Assembly (NCBI GenBank): GCA_017795025.1
Contig: CP051243.1
Span: forward strand, 868,001 to 932,000
Direction of reading: 5' to 3'
DNA length: 64,000 nucleotides
DNA from: Flavobacteriales bacterium
GTDB lineage: Bacteria; Bacteroidota; Bacteroidia; Flavobacteriales; Schleiferiaceae
Positions 37,348 to 46,306 of the stretch are shown here, one piece after another. A program made the translations under genes and the position numbers. A model generated the notes under the pieces. That model saw nothing but the letters and a program-made list of their open reading frames with translations, did no database searches and was not told the origin of the DNA. Each line of letters begins with the position of its first letter. Position 1 is the stretch's first letter.

Positions 37348-40300
37348 ATGGAAGAAGTAGGTGAATATAGCACAATAGACTTCTTTAATTCTGCCCCCCA
37401 AGCCATGATGCTCCTAAATGAGGCGGGATATATTTTAGAAGTAAACCATCTTGCCAAGAAAGTACTTGAGCCCGCTGCCCATGATATTTCTGTGGGGATG
37501 CCCTTTTCTGACATTATTTGGTTTAGGCGCGGTGAAAAAGGAACTATCTGTAAGGAGGATTCGGCACTATTAAAAGCAATTAAAGAAGGGGAGCCAATTA
37601 AAGACACCATCAGGGCCTTGCGCCTAAAGCATGATGGTTATTTTCTCTGGTTAAAAATTAGCGCTTGCGCTATTGGCGATACCAAAACAAGCAAGAACAA
37701 CATCATGGTTTGCCTCCATGATATTAGTCAGGAGGTAGCCATGCAAGAGGCTTTAAACCATCGTACCGCTGGTCAGCAGTTGTTTTTAAAAATTTCCAGG
37801 CGCTTGCATTATCTTAGAGAGGACCATGAAATTGAGCAGGTCCTGAAAGAGATTCTTCACGAAGCAGGGCAGATGTTTCATTCTGATCGCTGCTTTCTTT
37901 ATCACCATAAGGCAAACCGCATATTATCAAAAGGATTCTTCACTTGTGAGCAGGGAGATTACTCTCCCAATTCCTTCCTTAGCAGTCAGAAACTTTTCCA
38001 AACCTTTAAAGAAGACTTTGAGAAAGGCGAAAAGGAAGCCCAAAGTTTTTGGCTAATTGATGATATGAAGTCTAAGGTTGACTTCTTTAATAAGTACAAG
38101 GAGGAAGAAGGATTAAAGACAAGTTTGGTGCTTCCGATTTTAAGCATGAAACAAGAGTGTGTGGGGATTTTGGGATTTGAGACAATCGAGCAAACAATTG
38201 CTTTTAATCCAACCGATGGGAGAGGGGTTGAATTTTTGGCGGATATCATTGGGGCCTTTTTCGATCGCTACCTCAAGGCTTGGAACCTAAGAGAACGCGT
38301 AAAAGAAATGCGCTGTTTGGATCAGGTAAACCAGCTAATTCTTAATAATTCGGCTAAGTTTCAAGATTACCTTCAAGATTTGGTAAACCTCATTCCTCCC
38401 GGTTTCCTTTATCCTGATAAAACCTTAGTACGTTTAAAAGCGGGAGATCTGCAAGTAGAAAGCGGTAAGCTTAAGAAGCCTGGAAAATTCCATCAAAAGG
38501 GTTTAAAGCTTCGCGGCTACGAGGACTGCTTTTTAGAAGTTTTTTTAGAAGAGGGGCTTAAGTTCTTAAAGGAGGAGTTTGATTTAATAGAAAGGATTGC
38601 CACGGCCATCGAACGAGAGTGGGAGCGTAGTGAAAACCTGAGAGAGCTTGAGATCAATCACGAACGCTTGCAGCATTTAGCCGAATCGGAAAAGTTTTAT
38701 GTGATTAGGGTGAATATGCAAGGAGAAGTAACCCATTACAGTAGTAAATATGCTGAGGATAACCGCTGGATTTTGGAGGAATTGGGCCGCAAAGGAATGC
38801 AAAACCACATGGCTCTCGACACTATTTGCGACTATCATCATGAACTAACGCAAGAAACAGTAGCTAAATGTTTGGCCTCTCCCGGAAAAATATACTCCGT
38901 AATTTTAGATAAGCCCGCTCCAAACGATACTATACGGCATACCTTCTGGGAATTCGTAGCGCTTGTGAATGAGAATGGTGAACCTAAGGAAGTCCAATGC
39001 ATGGGTATCGATATTACTGATATTGAGCAAAGTAAAAGAACCTTAGAGCGTTTTAAGGAGATTTCTGATAGTTCAACGAATGCCTCTCTAATCTCAGACA
39101 TCAACGGAAACTTAGAGTATGTTAATGAACAGTTTTGCCGCCTAACCGGACTAAAGAAGGAGGATATTATCAATAGAGAAGGAACGGCCATCTTCCATCC
39201 TGATTTTTATGAAGAAAGGCAGGCCATTCGCAAGGAGCTTGCCGAGAAGGGTAGCGTTGAGAATAGGGAGGTAGATTTTAAATTCTCGAATGGTAAGAGG
39301 TTAACCTTTCTCTTTACGGCAAGGGTTATTAAGTCAGCAAGGGGGAATTGGATTTATTATTCCTTATTGGACATTGACCAGCGCAAGAAGCAGGAAATTC
39401 AACTGCGTGAGCAAAAGCAGCGTTTACAAGCCGTATTAGAGGCTATTCCCGATAGCATTTTTGTATTAGATCGGCAGGGCACTTATTTAGAGTATTATCC
39501 CGGTACGCATGAATCAGTAACTGATCAATCGCATCTGATTGGCCTACATGTCTATGATGCCCACAAACCCAACTATGCCGAGGAGATGTTAGCCAAGATA
39601 GAACTTTGTATCCAAGAGCGCAGAGCACAAAAAATGCGTTATAGCAGAAAGTTAAGCACCGGGAGAAATTGGTATGAAGTTACTTTTACCATGATTGACG
39701 AAAATCGCGTCCTAAAATTGGTGCAAAACATCACCTTCCAAAAAGAACACGAAGAGCAATTACAGCGCTTTAATATCGCGATTCAACAAAGTCCGGTAGG
39801 AATTATTATCACTGGCCTAGAAGGGTATATAGAGTACGCCAGTCCTTCCATGGAAAAAATTTCTGGCTACAGTCCAAAGCAATTGGAGGGCATGTCAACT
39901 CGCCTTTTCTCCTCCGGTAAAAATGATCCCGAGCTCTATAAGGCTTTATGGTCAACTATAAAAAATGGCGAATCCTGGGAAGGAGAGCTCTTGAATAAGA
40001 ACCGAGATCAGGTTTACTATTGGGAGCGCTTATCCATAACCCCAATTAAAAATGCCGATAGTGAAATATATAAGTATATGGCCTTAAAGCAAAACGTGGA
40101 TAAGGAGCGCAAAACGCAACAGCAGCTTATTAAGCAGAAAGAAATTTTCCGCGATATAGCTCATGCCCAATCCCATGAGGTTAGAGCACCTCTAGCGCGA
40201 ATTTTAGGTTTGATTGAGGTGATGAAGACAACTCCTTTACATGACGATGATCTTCGCCGGGAGCTCATGGATAAGCTTTTAATAAGCGGGGAAGAATTGG

Positions 40301-40359
40301 ATACTATAATTCGACTTACCGTAGAAAAAGTGAAGGAAGCAGAGAAGATGTATGATTAA
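37348..40359 (+). CDS. Multi-PAS/GAF protein with DHp helices but no ATPase domain
   Basis: The product is 1003 residues, with no signal peptide or membrane segment. Order: PAS (about 8-118), GAF (about 150-310), a middle region, then four PAS domains (about 450-560, 575-690, 700-810, 815-930). The last 60 residues are a DHp dimerisation helix pair with the H-box SHEVRAPLARI (His about 943), then LDTIIRLTVEKVKEAEKMYD and the stop. HATPase_c motifs (N, G1, G2 boxes) are absent, and the next gene is on the other strand, so none is lost by frameshift nearby. It cannot phosphorylate itself. Related DHp-ended proteins occur in other flavobacteria. Confidence 0.88.
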   Translation: MEEVGEYSTIDFFNSAPQAMMLLNEAGYILEVNHLAKKVLEPAAHDISVGMPFSDIIWFRRGEKGTICKEDSALLKAIKEGEPIKDTIRALRLKHDGYFLWLKISACAIGDTKTSKNNIMVCLHDISQEVAMQEALNHRTAGQQLFLKISRRLHYLREDHEIEQVLKEILHEAGQMFHSDRCFLYHHKANRILSKGFFTCEQGDYSPNSFLSSQKLFQTFKEDFEKGEKEAQSFWLIDDMKSKVDFFNKYKEEEGLKTSLVLPILSMKQECVGILGFETIEQTIAFNPTDGRGVEFLADIIGAFFDRYLKAWNLRERVKEMRCLDQVNQLILNNSAKFQDYLQDLVNLIPPGFLYPDKTLVRLKAGDLQVESGKLKKPGKFHQKGLKLRGYEDCFLEVFLEEGLKFLKEEFDLIERIATAIEREWERSENLRELEINHERLQHLAESEKFYVIRVNMQGEVTHYSSKYAEDNRWILEELGRKGMQNHMALDTICDYHHELTQETVAKCLASPGKIYSVILDKPAPNDTIRHTFWEFVALVNENGEPKEVQCMGIDITDIEQSKRTLERFKEISDSSTNASLISDINGNLEYVNEQFCRLTGLKKEDIINREGTAIFHPDFYEERQAIRKELAEKGSVENREVDFKFSNGKRLTFLFTARVIKSARGNWIYYSLLDIDQRKKQEIQLREQKQRLQAVLEAIPDSIFVLDRQGTYLEYYPGTHESVTDQSHLIGLHVYDAHKPNYAEEMLAKIELCIQERRAQKMRYSRKLSTGRNWYEVTFTMIDENRVLKLVQNITFQKEHEEQLQRFNIAIQQSPVGIIITGLEGYIEYASPSMEKISGYSPKQLEGMSTRLFSSGKNDPELYKALWSTIKNGESWEGELLNKNRDQVYYWERLSITPIKNADSEIYKYMALKQNVDKERKTQQQLIKQKEIFRDIAHAQSHEVRAPLARILGLIEVMKTTPLHDDDLRRELMDKLLISGEELDTIIRLTVEKVKEAEKMYD

Positions 40360-40402
40360 GTCCGTCTTATTTTATGCAAAGAAGCCCTTTTTAAGCCTCT
40401 TA

Positions 40403-40510
40403 TTAATGGCTAAATAAAGCCATCGATTTTAGCACCGTTTGACCTACTCCCCAAATAAGCGGTAAGCCTACGATAGTCCAAAAAAGGGCGATTTTCAATT
40501 TAGTGCTCAT
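40403..40510 (-). CDS. Small subunit of the OFA-type MFS transporter (35 residues)
   Basis: This is a short frame: ATG at 40510 overlaps the MFS stop (TAATG), and the stop is at 40405-40403. It encodes 35 residues, MSTKLKIALFWTIVGLPL followed by IWGVGQTVLKSMALFSH. The W-x-x-VG-PL-WGV pattern and the K-x-x-x-LF end resemble the small single-helix proteins annotated as MFS transporter small subunit next to OFA-type carriers. The spacing and size fit. It is translationally coupled to the transporter and should sit in the inner membrane with it. Role is inferred from family position only. Confidence 0.75.
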   Translation of the reverse strand: MSTKLKIALFWTIVGLPLIWGVGQTVLKSMALFSH

Positions 40511-41865
40511 TATTGGTATTTAAAGTACTTTGAAGGAACTGGTTTGACTAATAAATTGGCTATCAGTCCCATAACAAGAAGACCCGCCATGATATACATG
40601 GTAATGCTGTAGGCTTCGGCCGGAGGTAGCCCTAATTTATTTATTTGGTAAGCGCGCATGTAATTGATCAAAACCGGACCTAAAACCGCGGCCAATGACC
40701 ATGCGAGCAATAGTCGTCCGTGAATAGCGCCCACTTGTCGCGTGCCGAACATATCTTTTAAATAAGCAGGAATGGTCGAGAATCCGCCACCATACATGCT
40801 GATGATAAGCGCAAAACACGCGATAAAAAGGACTACGCTCCCTATTTTCCCGGCATAGGGCACCAAGATGTACAGCAGGGCGCCAAACACAAAGAAAATG
40901 CTGTAGGTATTTCTACGACCTATCTTATCCGATAACGAAGACCAAAGAAAACGGCCCAGCATATTGAAAATACTGAGGAGTCCAACAAATCCGCCAGCCG
41001 CGGCAGCGCCTACCACCATATGCTGCGGAACACTTTGGGCAGAAAACATTTCCTGAATCATCACCGAGGCTTGCCCGAGTACTCCAATTCCTGCAGTTAC
41101 ATTTAAACCTAAAACAGCAAACAATAGATAAAACTGCGGTCTGCGTATCGCGGTATCGGCATCTACATAAGGGTCTTTTTTAGGTTTGCTTTCGCTCTTG
41201 TTTTGGCTACTTTCCTCATGAGGGAGACGGATGGTAAAAACGCCAAACATCATAAACACCAAATAAATAAGGCCCATGGATAAAAAGGTTTCCCAAACTC
41301 CGGCCGAACTACTACTGCGGTAAAAATCCATCAGGCCAACTGCCATAGGGGAAGCTATCATTGCTCCGCCTCCAAAGCCCATTATCGCCATACCGGTTGC
41401 CATGCCAGGCCGGTCGGGGAACCATTTAATAAGGGTAGACACCGGCGAAATGTACCCGAGGCCTAAACCGATGCCGCCTAAAAAGCCCTGACCTAAATAA
41501 ACCAACCAGATGTTGTGCATGTAAATACCAAAGGAGGCTAGCATAAATCCGCCCGATAAGCAAAGGGCCGCTGCGAACATAGCTTTACGTGGACCAACCC
41601 GTTCCAGCCATTTCCCGAAAATTGCCGCCGAAGCGCCCAGGGTAAACAGGGCAATGGAGAATATCCAACCGAGAGTAGTTAATTCCCAGTCTCCAGTTGC
41701 CGTGTGGTCGAGGCCAATTAAGCGGGTCATAGGCTTATTAAATACGCTGTAGGCATAGATGTGACCAATACAGAGATGGATGGCTAAGGCCGCGGGAGGA
41801 ACTAACCAGCGATTATAACCGGCGGGCGCAATGCTGCGCTCTCGATCCAAGAATTTAAAAGCCAT
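40510..41865 (-). CDS. OFA-type MFS transporter
   Basis: The product is about 451 residues from ATG 41865 (MAFKFLDRERSIAP, the family-typical start). The longer frame to 41883 adds six unusual residues. Twelve membrane helices are predicted. Family features are AIHLCIGHIYAYSVF, GLGYISPVSTLIKWFPDRPGMATGMAIMGFGGGA and the repeat LGRFLWSSLSDKIGRR. The group includes oxalate/formate antiporters and monocarboxylate carriers; the substrate here is not determined. The downstream small gene overlaps it by one base. Confidence 0.88.
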   Translation of the reverse strand: MAFKFLDRERSIAPAGYNRWLVPPAALAIHLCIGHIYAYSVFNKPMTRLIGLDHTATGDWELTTLGWIFSIALFTLGASAAIFGKWLERVGPRKAMFAAALCLSGGFMLASFGIYMHNIWLVYLGQGFLGGIGLGLGYISPVSTLIKWFPDRPGMATGMAIMGFGGGAMIASPMAVGLMDFYRSSSSAGVWETFLSMGLIYLVFMMFGVFTIRLPHEESSQNKSESKPKKDPYVDADTAIRRPQFYLLFAVLGLNVTAGIGVLGQASVMIQEMFSAQSVPQHMVVGAAAAGGFVGLLSIFNMLGRFLWSSLSDKIGRRNTYSIFFVFGALLYILVPYAGKIGSVVLFIACFALIISMYGGGFSTIPAYLKDMFGTRQVGAIHGRLLLAWSLAAVLGPVLINYMRAYQINKLGLPPAEAYSITMYIMAGLLVMGLIANLLVKPVPSKYFKYQ

Positions 41866-41953
41866 GCTTAGTTGATTTAGCAACGAAGGTAGCAGGCGAC
41901 CAGAAGGATAAAAATGACTTTTGGCAGGCCCGGAAAATAATAGGCCCGAGTGC

Positions 41954-43252
41954 TTATTGAATTATAATGCCTTGGTGATAGTGGGTGTCCTCCGCTTGGA
42001 GGTTCAAGATGTAATTCCCGGCGGCCAAAAATTGAATCGGTAGCTCGATAGTTAAGGAAGTGCCTGAGAAGCTTTGCTCCATTACGATTCGCTGGCTGTA
42101 ATCCCGAATTTGCAAATTGATTTCGGAGTCTCTATACTTTGCCGGAATTTCGATTTGAATATTATCCTGAGCCGGATTAGGATAAACATGAAAGTTTGGT
42201 ACTTCCCAAGTTCGTTTCGCGGTTTTGACCAAACCGGGACTATACATTACCTTAGGGCTATAATCGGAAATATCCATTTCACAGTGTAGCTCTGCTGCTT
42301 GCAGATTTTGGTCCGAAATTAAGGGACCTAAATAATGGTTACTAACGGCTATCATTCGGGCTGCTTGACCTGGGCTAAAGCTTTGTCGACAAACATCGCC
42401 TTTATAATCCATGTGATTGCTGCGGAGGGCGGGGTAGCTGCCCATAAAGCCTGGACAAGCATCACGCGGTTCAAACTCGCAAGAATCGTTGGCAATGGAA
42501 TTACTGTAAGGTGGGGTGTCGGCTATCTTATCACCAGGCTGCTGACAGGAGTTTTGAAAGATATGCGCCAAGCCAAGATAATGCCCCACTTCGTGCACCA
42601 AAACGTCGCCATCATTTAAGCGACCCGGGCGGTTGTGTAGATGTTGATGGAGTAGAACAATATGCTGATAGGGGCTGGATACGGTGCTCCAGCCATGGAT
42701 ATCGGTAGAATAACTGGCAAAGCTTCCTTGTTGGGCCGACTCGCTAATAACAATCACTAAAAACTTGGAGTGATCTAAGCCAGTCATGTCATGAATGTAC
42801 TGGTCGTTAAAAGGCAAATGATGACTGGCATCCCGGTTAATGTAAAAAATACCCAGACCTTTTTCGCCTTGCTTGCTGGGCTCCACTACCTGCTCTACAT
42901 AATTAATATCGGGAGCCGACGGAAGGGGGAAAGCCTGATTTTGATTGGCTCGGGCAATGCAAAACTGAATGCGCTGATTGGGATTATAGACTTGAATATC
43001 GGCAAACTGCTGATTGAGCCAATCCAATTGGAATTGCAAATCGGCCGGACTGTAGTCTAATTGAATTTTAGGATCAGGATTGTCGTCGACAATGTAAAAC
43101 ACCACCGGAATGGTGATTTGCTCTTTCTGATTTTTCGCGCTTAATAGCTGGTCGTTTAGATGCTCCGAAACCGTTGAAGTGCCACACCACTGGGCATTGA
43201 GGGTGCAGCCCCATGTTAAAAGCAGAATAAGCAGATAATAAGCGTTTCGCAT
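41954..43252 (-). CDS. M43-family (pappalysin-like) metalloprotease with T9SS domain
   Basis: The product is 432 residues with signal peptide YLLILLLTWGCTLNA. The zinc motif is HEVGHYLGLAH (His220, Glu221, His224, His230), the extended HExxHxxGxxH of metzincins. A Met-turn-like NHMDYKGDVC follows, with conserved Cys residues (Cys pairs in SCQQ, DSCE, DACP) as in family M43. The C-terminus is a T9SS type A domain (VYPNPAQDNIQIEI, RDYSQRIVMEQ, AAGNYILNLQ, GIIIQ). It is predicted to be an extracellular protease. Confidence 0.92.
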   Translation of the reverse strand: MRNAYYLLILLLTWGCTLNAQWCGTSTVSEHLNDQLLSAKNQKEQITIPVVFYIVDDNPDPKIQLDYSPADLQFQLDWLNQQFADIQVYNPNQRIQFCIARANQNQAFPLPSAPDINYVEQVVEPSKQGEKGLGIFYINRDASHHLPFNDQYIHDMTGLDHSKFLVIVISESAQQGSFASYSTDIHGWSTVSSPYQHIVLLHQHLHNRPGRLNDGDVLVHEVGHYLGLAHIFQNSCQQPGDKIADTPPYSNSIANDSCEFEPRDACPGFMGSYPALRSNHMDYKGDVCRQSFSPGQAARMIAVSNHYLGPLISDQNLQAAELHCEMDISDYSPKVMYSPGLVKTAKRTWEVPNFHVYPNPAQDNIQIEIPAKYRDSEINLQIRDYSQRIVMEQSFSGTSLTIELPIQFLAAGNYILNLQAEDTHYHQGIIIQ

Positions 43253-43364
43253 CCAGTCGATTGTTGAGCGCTTCGAAGATAGTGATATTCGGGAATTGGG
43301 TATGGTTTATCATTCTAACCTTCAACAAGATGTGGAAGGCCAGATAATTAGTGATTAGCGTTGG

Positions 43365-43406
43365 AAAAAAAAAAGCCGCAGCGATTTCTCACTGCGGCTT
43401 TTTTTT
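43365..43406 (-). terminator. Terminator of tRNA-Leu
   Basis: On the minus strand an eight-base stem (AGCCGCAG / CTGCGGCT) with a ten-base loop is followed by ten T residues. It begins four bases after the tRNA-Leu discriminator. Confidence 0.9.
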
Positions 43407-43409
43407 CGG

Positions 43410-43493
43410 TGCCCAGAACAGGATTTGAACCTGCACGGCCATAAGGCCACCACCCCCTCAAGATGGCGTGTCTACCAATTCCACCACCTGGGC
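43410..43493 (-). tRNA. tRNA-Leu (anticodon GAG)
   Basis: The minus strand folds as a class II tRNA of 84 bases. The acceptor GCCCAGG pairs with TCTGGGC (one G-U). The anticodon stem CCATC/GGTGG holds loop TTGAGGG with anticodon GAG. A long variable arm (GGCC...GGCC) marks Leu, and a T-arm with TTCAAAT is present. The terminal CCA is not encoded. It reads CUC and, by wobble, CUU. Confidence 0.96.
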
Positions 43494-43500
43494 TTGGTTT

Positions 43501-43556
43501 GGTACTGAGATTTGAGTAGTGAGATTTGAGACTCGTCTACTCAAAATTTCGGTACC
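43501..43556. repeat. Imperfect inverted repeat between the tRNA genes
   Basis: A nine-base arm TTTGAGTAG (43511-43519) has its exact complement CTACTCAAA (43537-43545). Outer GGTAC/GTACC arms (43501-43505 and 43552-43556) extend it imperfectly. The left half also holds a direct duplication of TGAGATTTGAG. It resembles a small mobile or processing element; function unknown. Confidence 0.6.
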
Positions 43557-43557
43557 A

Positions 43558-43586
43558 TTAAAAAAAGCTCCCAGGGGGAGCTTCTT
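43558..43586 (-). terminator. Terminator of tRNA-Lys
   Basis: On the minus strand the stem AAGCTCCC / GGGAGCTT with a short loop is followed by a T tract, four bases after the tRNA-Lys end. Confidence 0.8.
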
Positions 43587-43589
43587 CTG

Positions 43590-43662
43590 TGACTCAGCAG
43601 GGGCTCGAACCCTGGACCCTCTCCTTAAAAGGGAGATGCTCTACCAACTGAGCTACTGAGTC
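43590..43662 (-). tRNA. tRNA-Lys (anticodon TTT)
   Basis: The minus strand folds as a 73-base tRNA. Acceptor GACTCAG pairs with CTGAGTC. The anticodon stem TCTCC/GGAGA holds loop CTTTTAA with anticodon TTT. A D-arm AGCTCAGTTGGTAGAGC and a T-arm with TTCGAGC are present. CCA is not encoded. It reads AAA and AAG. Confidence 0.97.
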
Positions 43663-43689
43663 GTTGTATACCCCTTTGTTTTGGGGCTG

Positions 43690-43697
43690 CAAATATA
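43690..43697 (-). promoter_or_regulatory. Predicted -7 promoter element of tRNA-Lys
   Basis: The minus strand reads TATATTTG, an exact TAnnTTTG match, with a TTG 21 bases upstream as -33. It lies 28 bases before the tRNA-Lys 5' end, the spacing expected for a short leader. Confidence 0.55.
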
Positions 43698-43805
43698 AGG
43701 GCAATCTTTTAACTTGTCCAAGGGCAAACTTGAAAAAATTCTTATCAATTTTCATCATCGGCTCAATAGCTATTGCATTCCCTTTATTCGCAGTAATTTA
43801 GCCTC

Positions 43806-44315
43806 ATGAAAATTTCGCTCCTTGGTTATATGGCTTCCGGGAAAAGCACCCTGGGCCGCGCCCTCGCCGAATCCCTAGGCCTGCCATTTAAAGATTTAGA
43901 CCAATTAATAGAAGCTCGCACTGAATCCTCCGTTTCGGAACTCATCCTAAATAAAGGAGAGCTGTATTTCCGAAACTTAGAGCGTGAAATCCTATTGGAA
44001 ACCCTCGCCGAAGATAACTTTGTTTTGGCCCTGGGCGGAGGTACTCCTTGCTACTTCGATAATATGGCCGTGCTTAACTCCAATTCGGTTACCGTTTACC
44101 TCGAGCGCTCTATTCCCGATCTGTACAATGTCTTGGCCATCGATAGGAGAGAGCGGCCCCTAATAGCCCATCTCGCCAAGGAGGATTTAAAAGATTTTAT
44201 CGCCAAGCACCTTTTTGAACGTCGCGAGTTTTATGAACAAGCAATCTTTAAAATACCCCAAGAACAAAAAGGGCTAAACGAACGTCTGGAAACCCTAAAG
44301 AACTACTTGCAATGA
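43806..44315 (+). CDS. aroK: Shikimate kinase
   Basis: The product is 169 residues, typical for AroK. It has the P-loop GYMASGKST (7-15), the shikimate-binding DLDQLIE, the lid-region FRNLEREIL, and ALGGGTPCY. It phosphorylates shikimate in the common aromatic pathway. Its end overlaps the next gene by four bases (ATGA). Confidence 0.95.
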   Translation: MKISLLGYMASGKSTLGRALAESLGLPFKDLDQLIEARTESSVSELILNKGELYFRNLEREILLETLAEDNFVLALGGGTPCYFDNMAVLNSNSVTVYLERSIPDLYNVLAIDRRERPLIAHLAKEDLKDFIAKHLFERREFYEQAIFKIPQEQKGLNERLETLKNYLQ

Positions 44316-44899
44316 AAAGCAGCCTTCATATCCTCAAAGAAATCATTTCGGAGCGCCGAACTTTAAAGCCTCAGGACTATAGCTCCGAAAAGGTGGATGA
44401 TCAGTTTATTCAACAAATATTGGAGCAAGCCAATTGGGCACCTACGCATGGCTATACCGAACCATGGCGTTTTGTAGTGTATAAAGAAGAGGGCCGTAAT
44501 CGGCTAGGGGAGTTTTTAGCCAAGTACGATCAGCCCGATCCCGAATCAGAAGGTTTTAATGCCCAACGTTACCAAAGATTAGCCGATCGACCAATGCAAG
44601 CTTCTCATGTTATTGGTATCGCAATGGCCGCCAATACCAATCCTAAAATCCCAGAGGTGGAAGATCTTTGTGCCGTAGCAATGGCGGTGCAAAATATGTG
44701 GCTAATGAGTCATGCCCTCGGCTTAGGAGCTTATTGGAGCACGGGCAAGGTGGCCTTTAGTGAGGAATTTCGAAACTTCATGGGCTTTGATGATAGTCAC
44801 CAAAGTTTAGGCTTATTCTACATCGGTAAACCCAATCGAGATAATCCGCAGGGTCGACGCATTAGCGGCATCGAAACAAAGGTTCGCTGGGAAAGCTAA
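44312..44899 (+). CDS. Nitroreductase-family protein
   Basis: The product is 195 residues. Family signatures are SERRTLKPQDYS, ILEQANWAPTHGYTEPWRFVVY, VEDLCAVAMAVQNMWLMSHALGLGAYWSTG and LFYIGKP, which form an FMN-binding, NAD(P)H-dependent fold of the NfsB type. Some members are annotated as nitroreductase or dihydropteridine reductase; the natural substrate is unknown. It is translationally coupled to aroK, though no link in function is known. Confidence 0.9.
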   Translation: MKSSLHILKEIISERRTLKPQDYSSEKVDDQFIQQILEQANWAPTHGYTEPWRFVVYKEEGRNRLGEFLAKYDQPDPESEGFNAQRYQRLADRPMQASHVIGIAMAANTNPKIPEVEDLCAVAMAVQNMWLMSHALGLGAYWSTGKVAFSEEFRNFMGFDDSHQSLGLFYIGKPNRDNPQGRRISGIETKVRWES

Positions 44900-44902
44900 A
44901 CC

Positions 44903-46306
44903 TTATTCAAATAAAACCCCCGCGGCAGCCCTTAACTTGGCTTGCACAAACTTCCATTTGGCCTCGGTTTGAATCAGCTTTAAGCGACTGTCAATGTATT
45001 TTAGTTCCCGAGAGTTCACTAAAAACAGAGAACTTTCACCGTTGCGAAACTTTACGTTTTCCGCATCTAAAAGGCGTTTGTAATTAGCTACCATTTGACG
45101 GGCGCTTTGCAGCTGACTGCCTACTAAGCCGGCTTCCGCTTCTAAGGCTTCCACCTTATTTTGGATTTCCAAACGCTTGAGCTCTAACTCCAATTCACTC
45201 TCCTGAATTTTAAGTTCCGATTTTAAAACTTCACCGCGTCCTTTGCGTAAAAACAGCGGGAAACTGGCCTTTACGCCCCAAGTGTAATTATCGGGGGAAT
45301 ACTCGGCGAAGAAATCGTTTTGAGTAGGCTGATTTAAAAACTTGTAATTCACGGTAAGCTCCGGCTTGAGCTGTTCAATATTTAAGCGGCGGTCAATATC
45401 CAAACGATCAATCTTTAGGCGGTAGGCATTAAGAGCCGGATGATTTTCGAACCAATTCGCGGGCAAAGGAGCCAGACCAGCGCCTAAGTCAAACTCGGGA
45501 TAAACTGAATCGGCCACCTGCAGAGGAATGGTGCCATCCATCCATAAATAGGTGTTTAAGGTATTGCGACGAGTAATAAGTTCGGCCTTAGCCGCTTGGT
45601 ATTTAATATCTCGATCTTGAACTTGTATGGCCGACTCTAAAGTATCGATCAAGGGTTTGTCGCCAATTATCGCCTGACGTTTAATCCCTTCAAAGCGAAA
45701 TTTAGCCTGCAATAAGGCCTCCTGGTATACCTTATACTCTTGATAGGCGGCATACCAATCCCAATAAGCGCCCAAGGCATCCTCCAGCAATTGGTTGAGT
45801 GCCAAATCAATTTCAAAGGCGGCTGCTTCTTCTAAGAGGCGGGCTTGCTTTATGGCGGCCCGACGTTCGTCGATAAACAATCCCTGACCTAAGGTCCAGC
45901 TTACATCACCGTACCATAAGCCACTGGCGGGCACCGTATTTTGGTTATTCAAGTAAATACCATCATTTAACTCGTAACCCGCCTTAGCTTTAAGACCAAA
46001 CCATGCTGGGATTTCCAATCCTGAGTTTTGTAAGGTGTAGTACTCGTTCTCTTTAAAGCGCTTCTGACTCACATCACTAAAAAGCTTGGGGTCAAAATTC
46101 CCACTAGCTTTTAAGCGCGCTGCACGGGCTTGTTCTTTAATTAAGCGCGCCTTTTGCGCCAAAGGATGATGTCGCTCCACAATGCTTAGGAAAGTGTCTA
46201 CAGGCAAAGCACTAGGCGGGGCAGGGGTAGATTGCCCATCTGCCGAAAGGCCTAAAGCCAATAACACGACTATGAGGGCTAGTCTATTTCTTAGCTTTCG
46301 ACTCAT
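44903..46306 (-). CDS. TolC-family outer membrane efflux protein
   Basis: The product is about 467 residues from ATG 46306 (MSRKLRNRLALIVVLLALGLSADGQ, a clear signal peptide). The longer frame to 46444 runs into the preceding gene. The long coiled-coil helices and paired EYKVYQEALLQAKFRFEGIKRQA / LDAENVKFRNGESSLFLVNSREL repeats are characteristic of TolC-type channels. It overlaps the HlyD gene by 23 bases, and the two are cotranscribed. It is the expected outer membrane exit of the ABC exporter. Confidence 0.88.
   Translation of the reverse strand: MSRKLRNRLALIVVLLALGLSADGQSTPAPPSALPVDTFLSIVERHHPLAQKARLIKEQARAARLKASGNFDPKLFSDVSQKRFKENEYYTLQNSGLEIPAWFGLKAKAGYELNDGIYLNNQNTVPASGLWYGDVSWTLGQGLFIDERRAAIKQARLLEEAAAFEIDLALNQLLEDALGAYWDWYAAYQEYKVYQEALLQAKFRFEGIKRQAIIGDKPLIDTLESAIQVQDRDIKYQAAKAELITRRNTLNTYLWMDGTIPLQVADSVYPEFDLGAGLAPLPANWFENHPALNAYRLKIDRLDIDRRLNIEQLKPELTVNYKFLNQPTQNDFFAEYSPDNYTWGVKASFPLFLRKGRGEVLKSELKIQESELELELKRLEIQNKVEALEAEAGLVGSQLQSARQMVANYKRLLDAENVKFRNGESSLFLVNSRELKYIDSRLKLIQTEAKWKFVQAKLRAAAGVLFE

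Noticed and set aside
43365-43586. Possible attachment site of an integrated element next to the tRNAs
   Set aside because: No integrase, no duplicated tRNA end and no change in gene type flank the tRNAs.
43731-43802. Short frame starting TTG before aroK, about 23 hydrophobic residues
   Set aside because: It has no conserved feature or promoter of its own and is probably chance.
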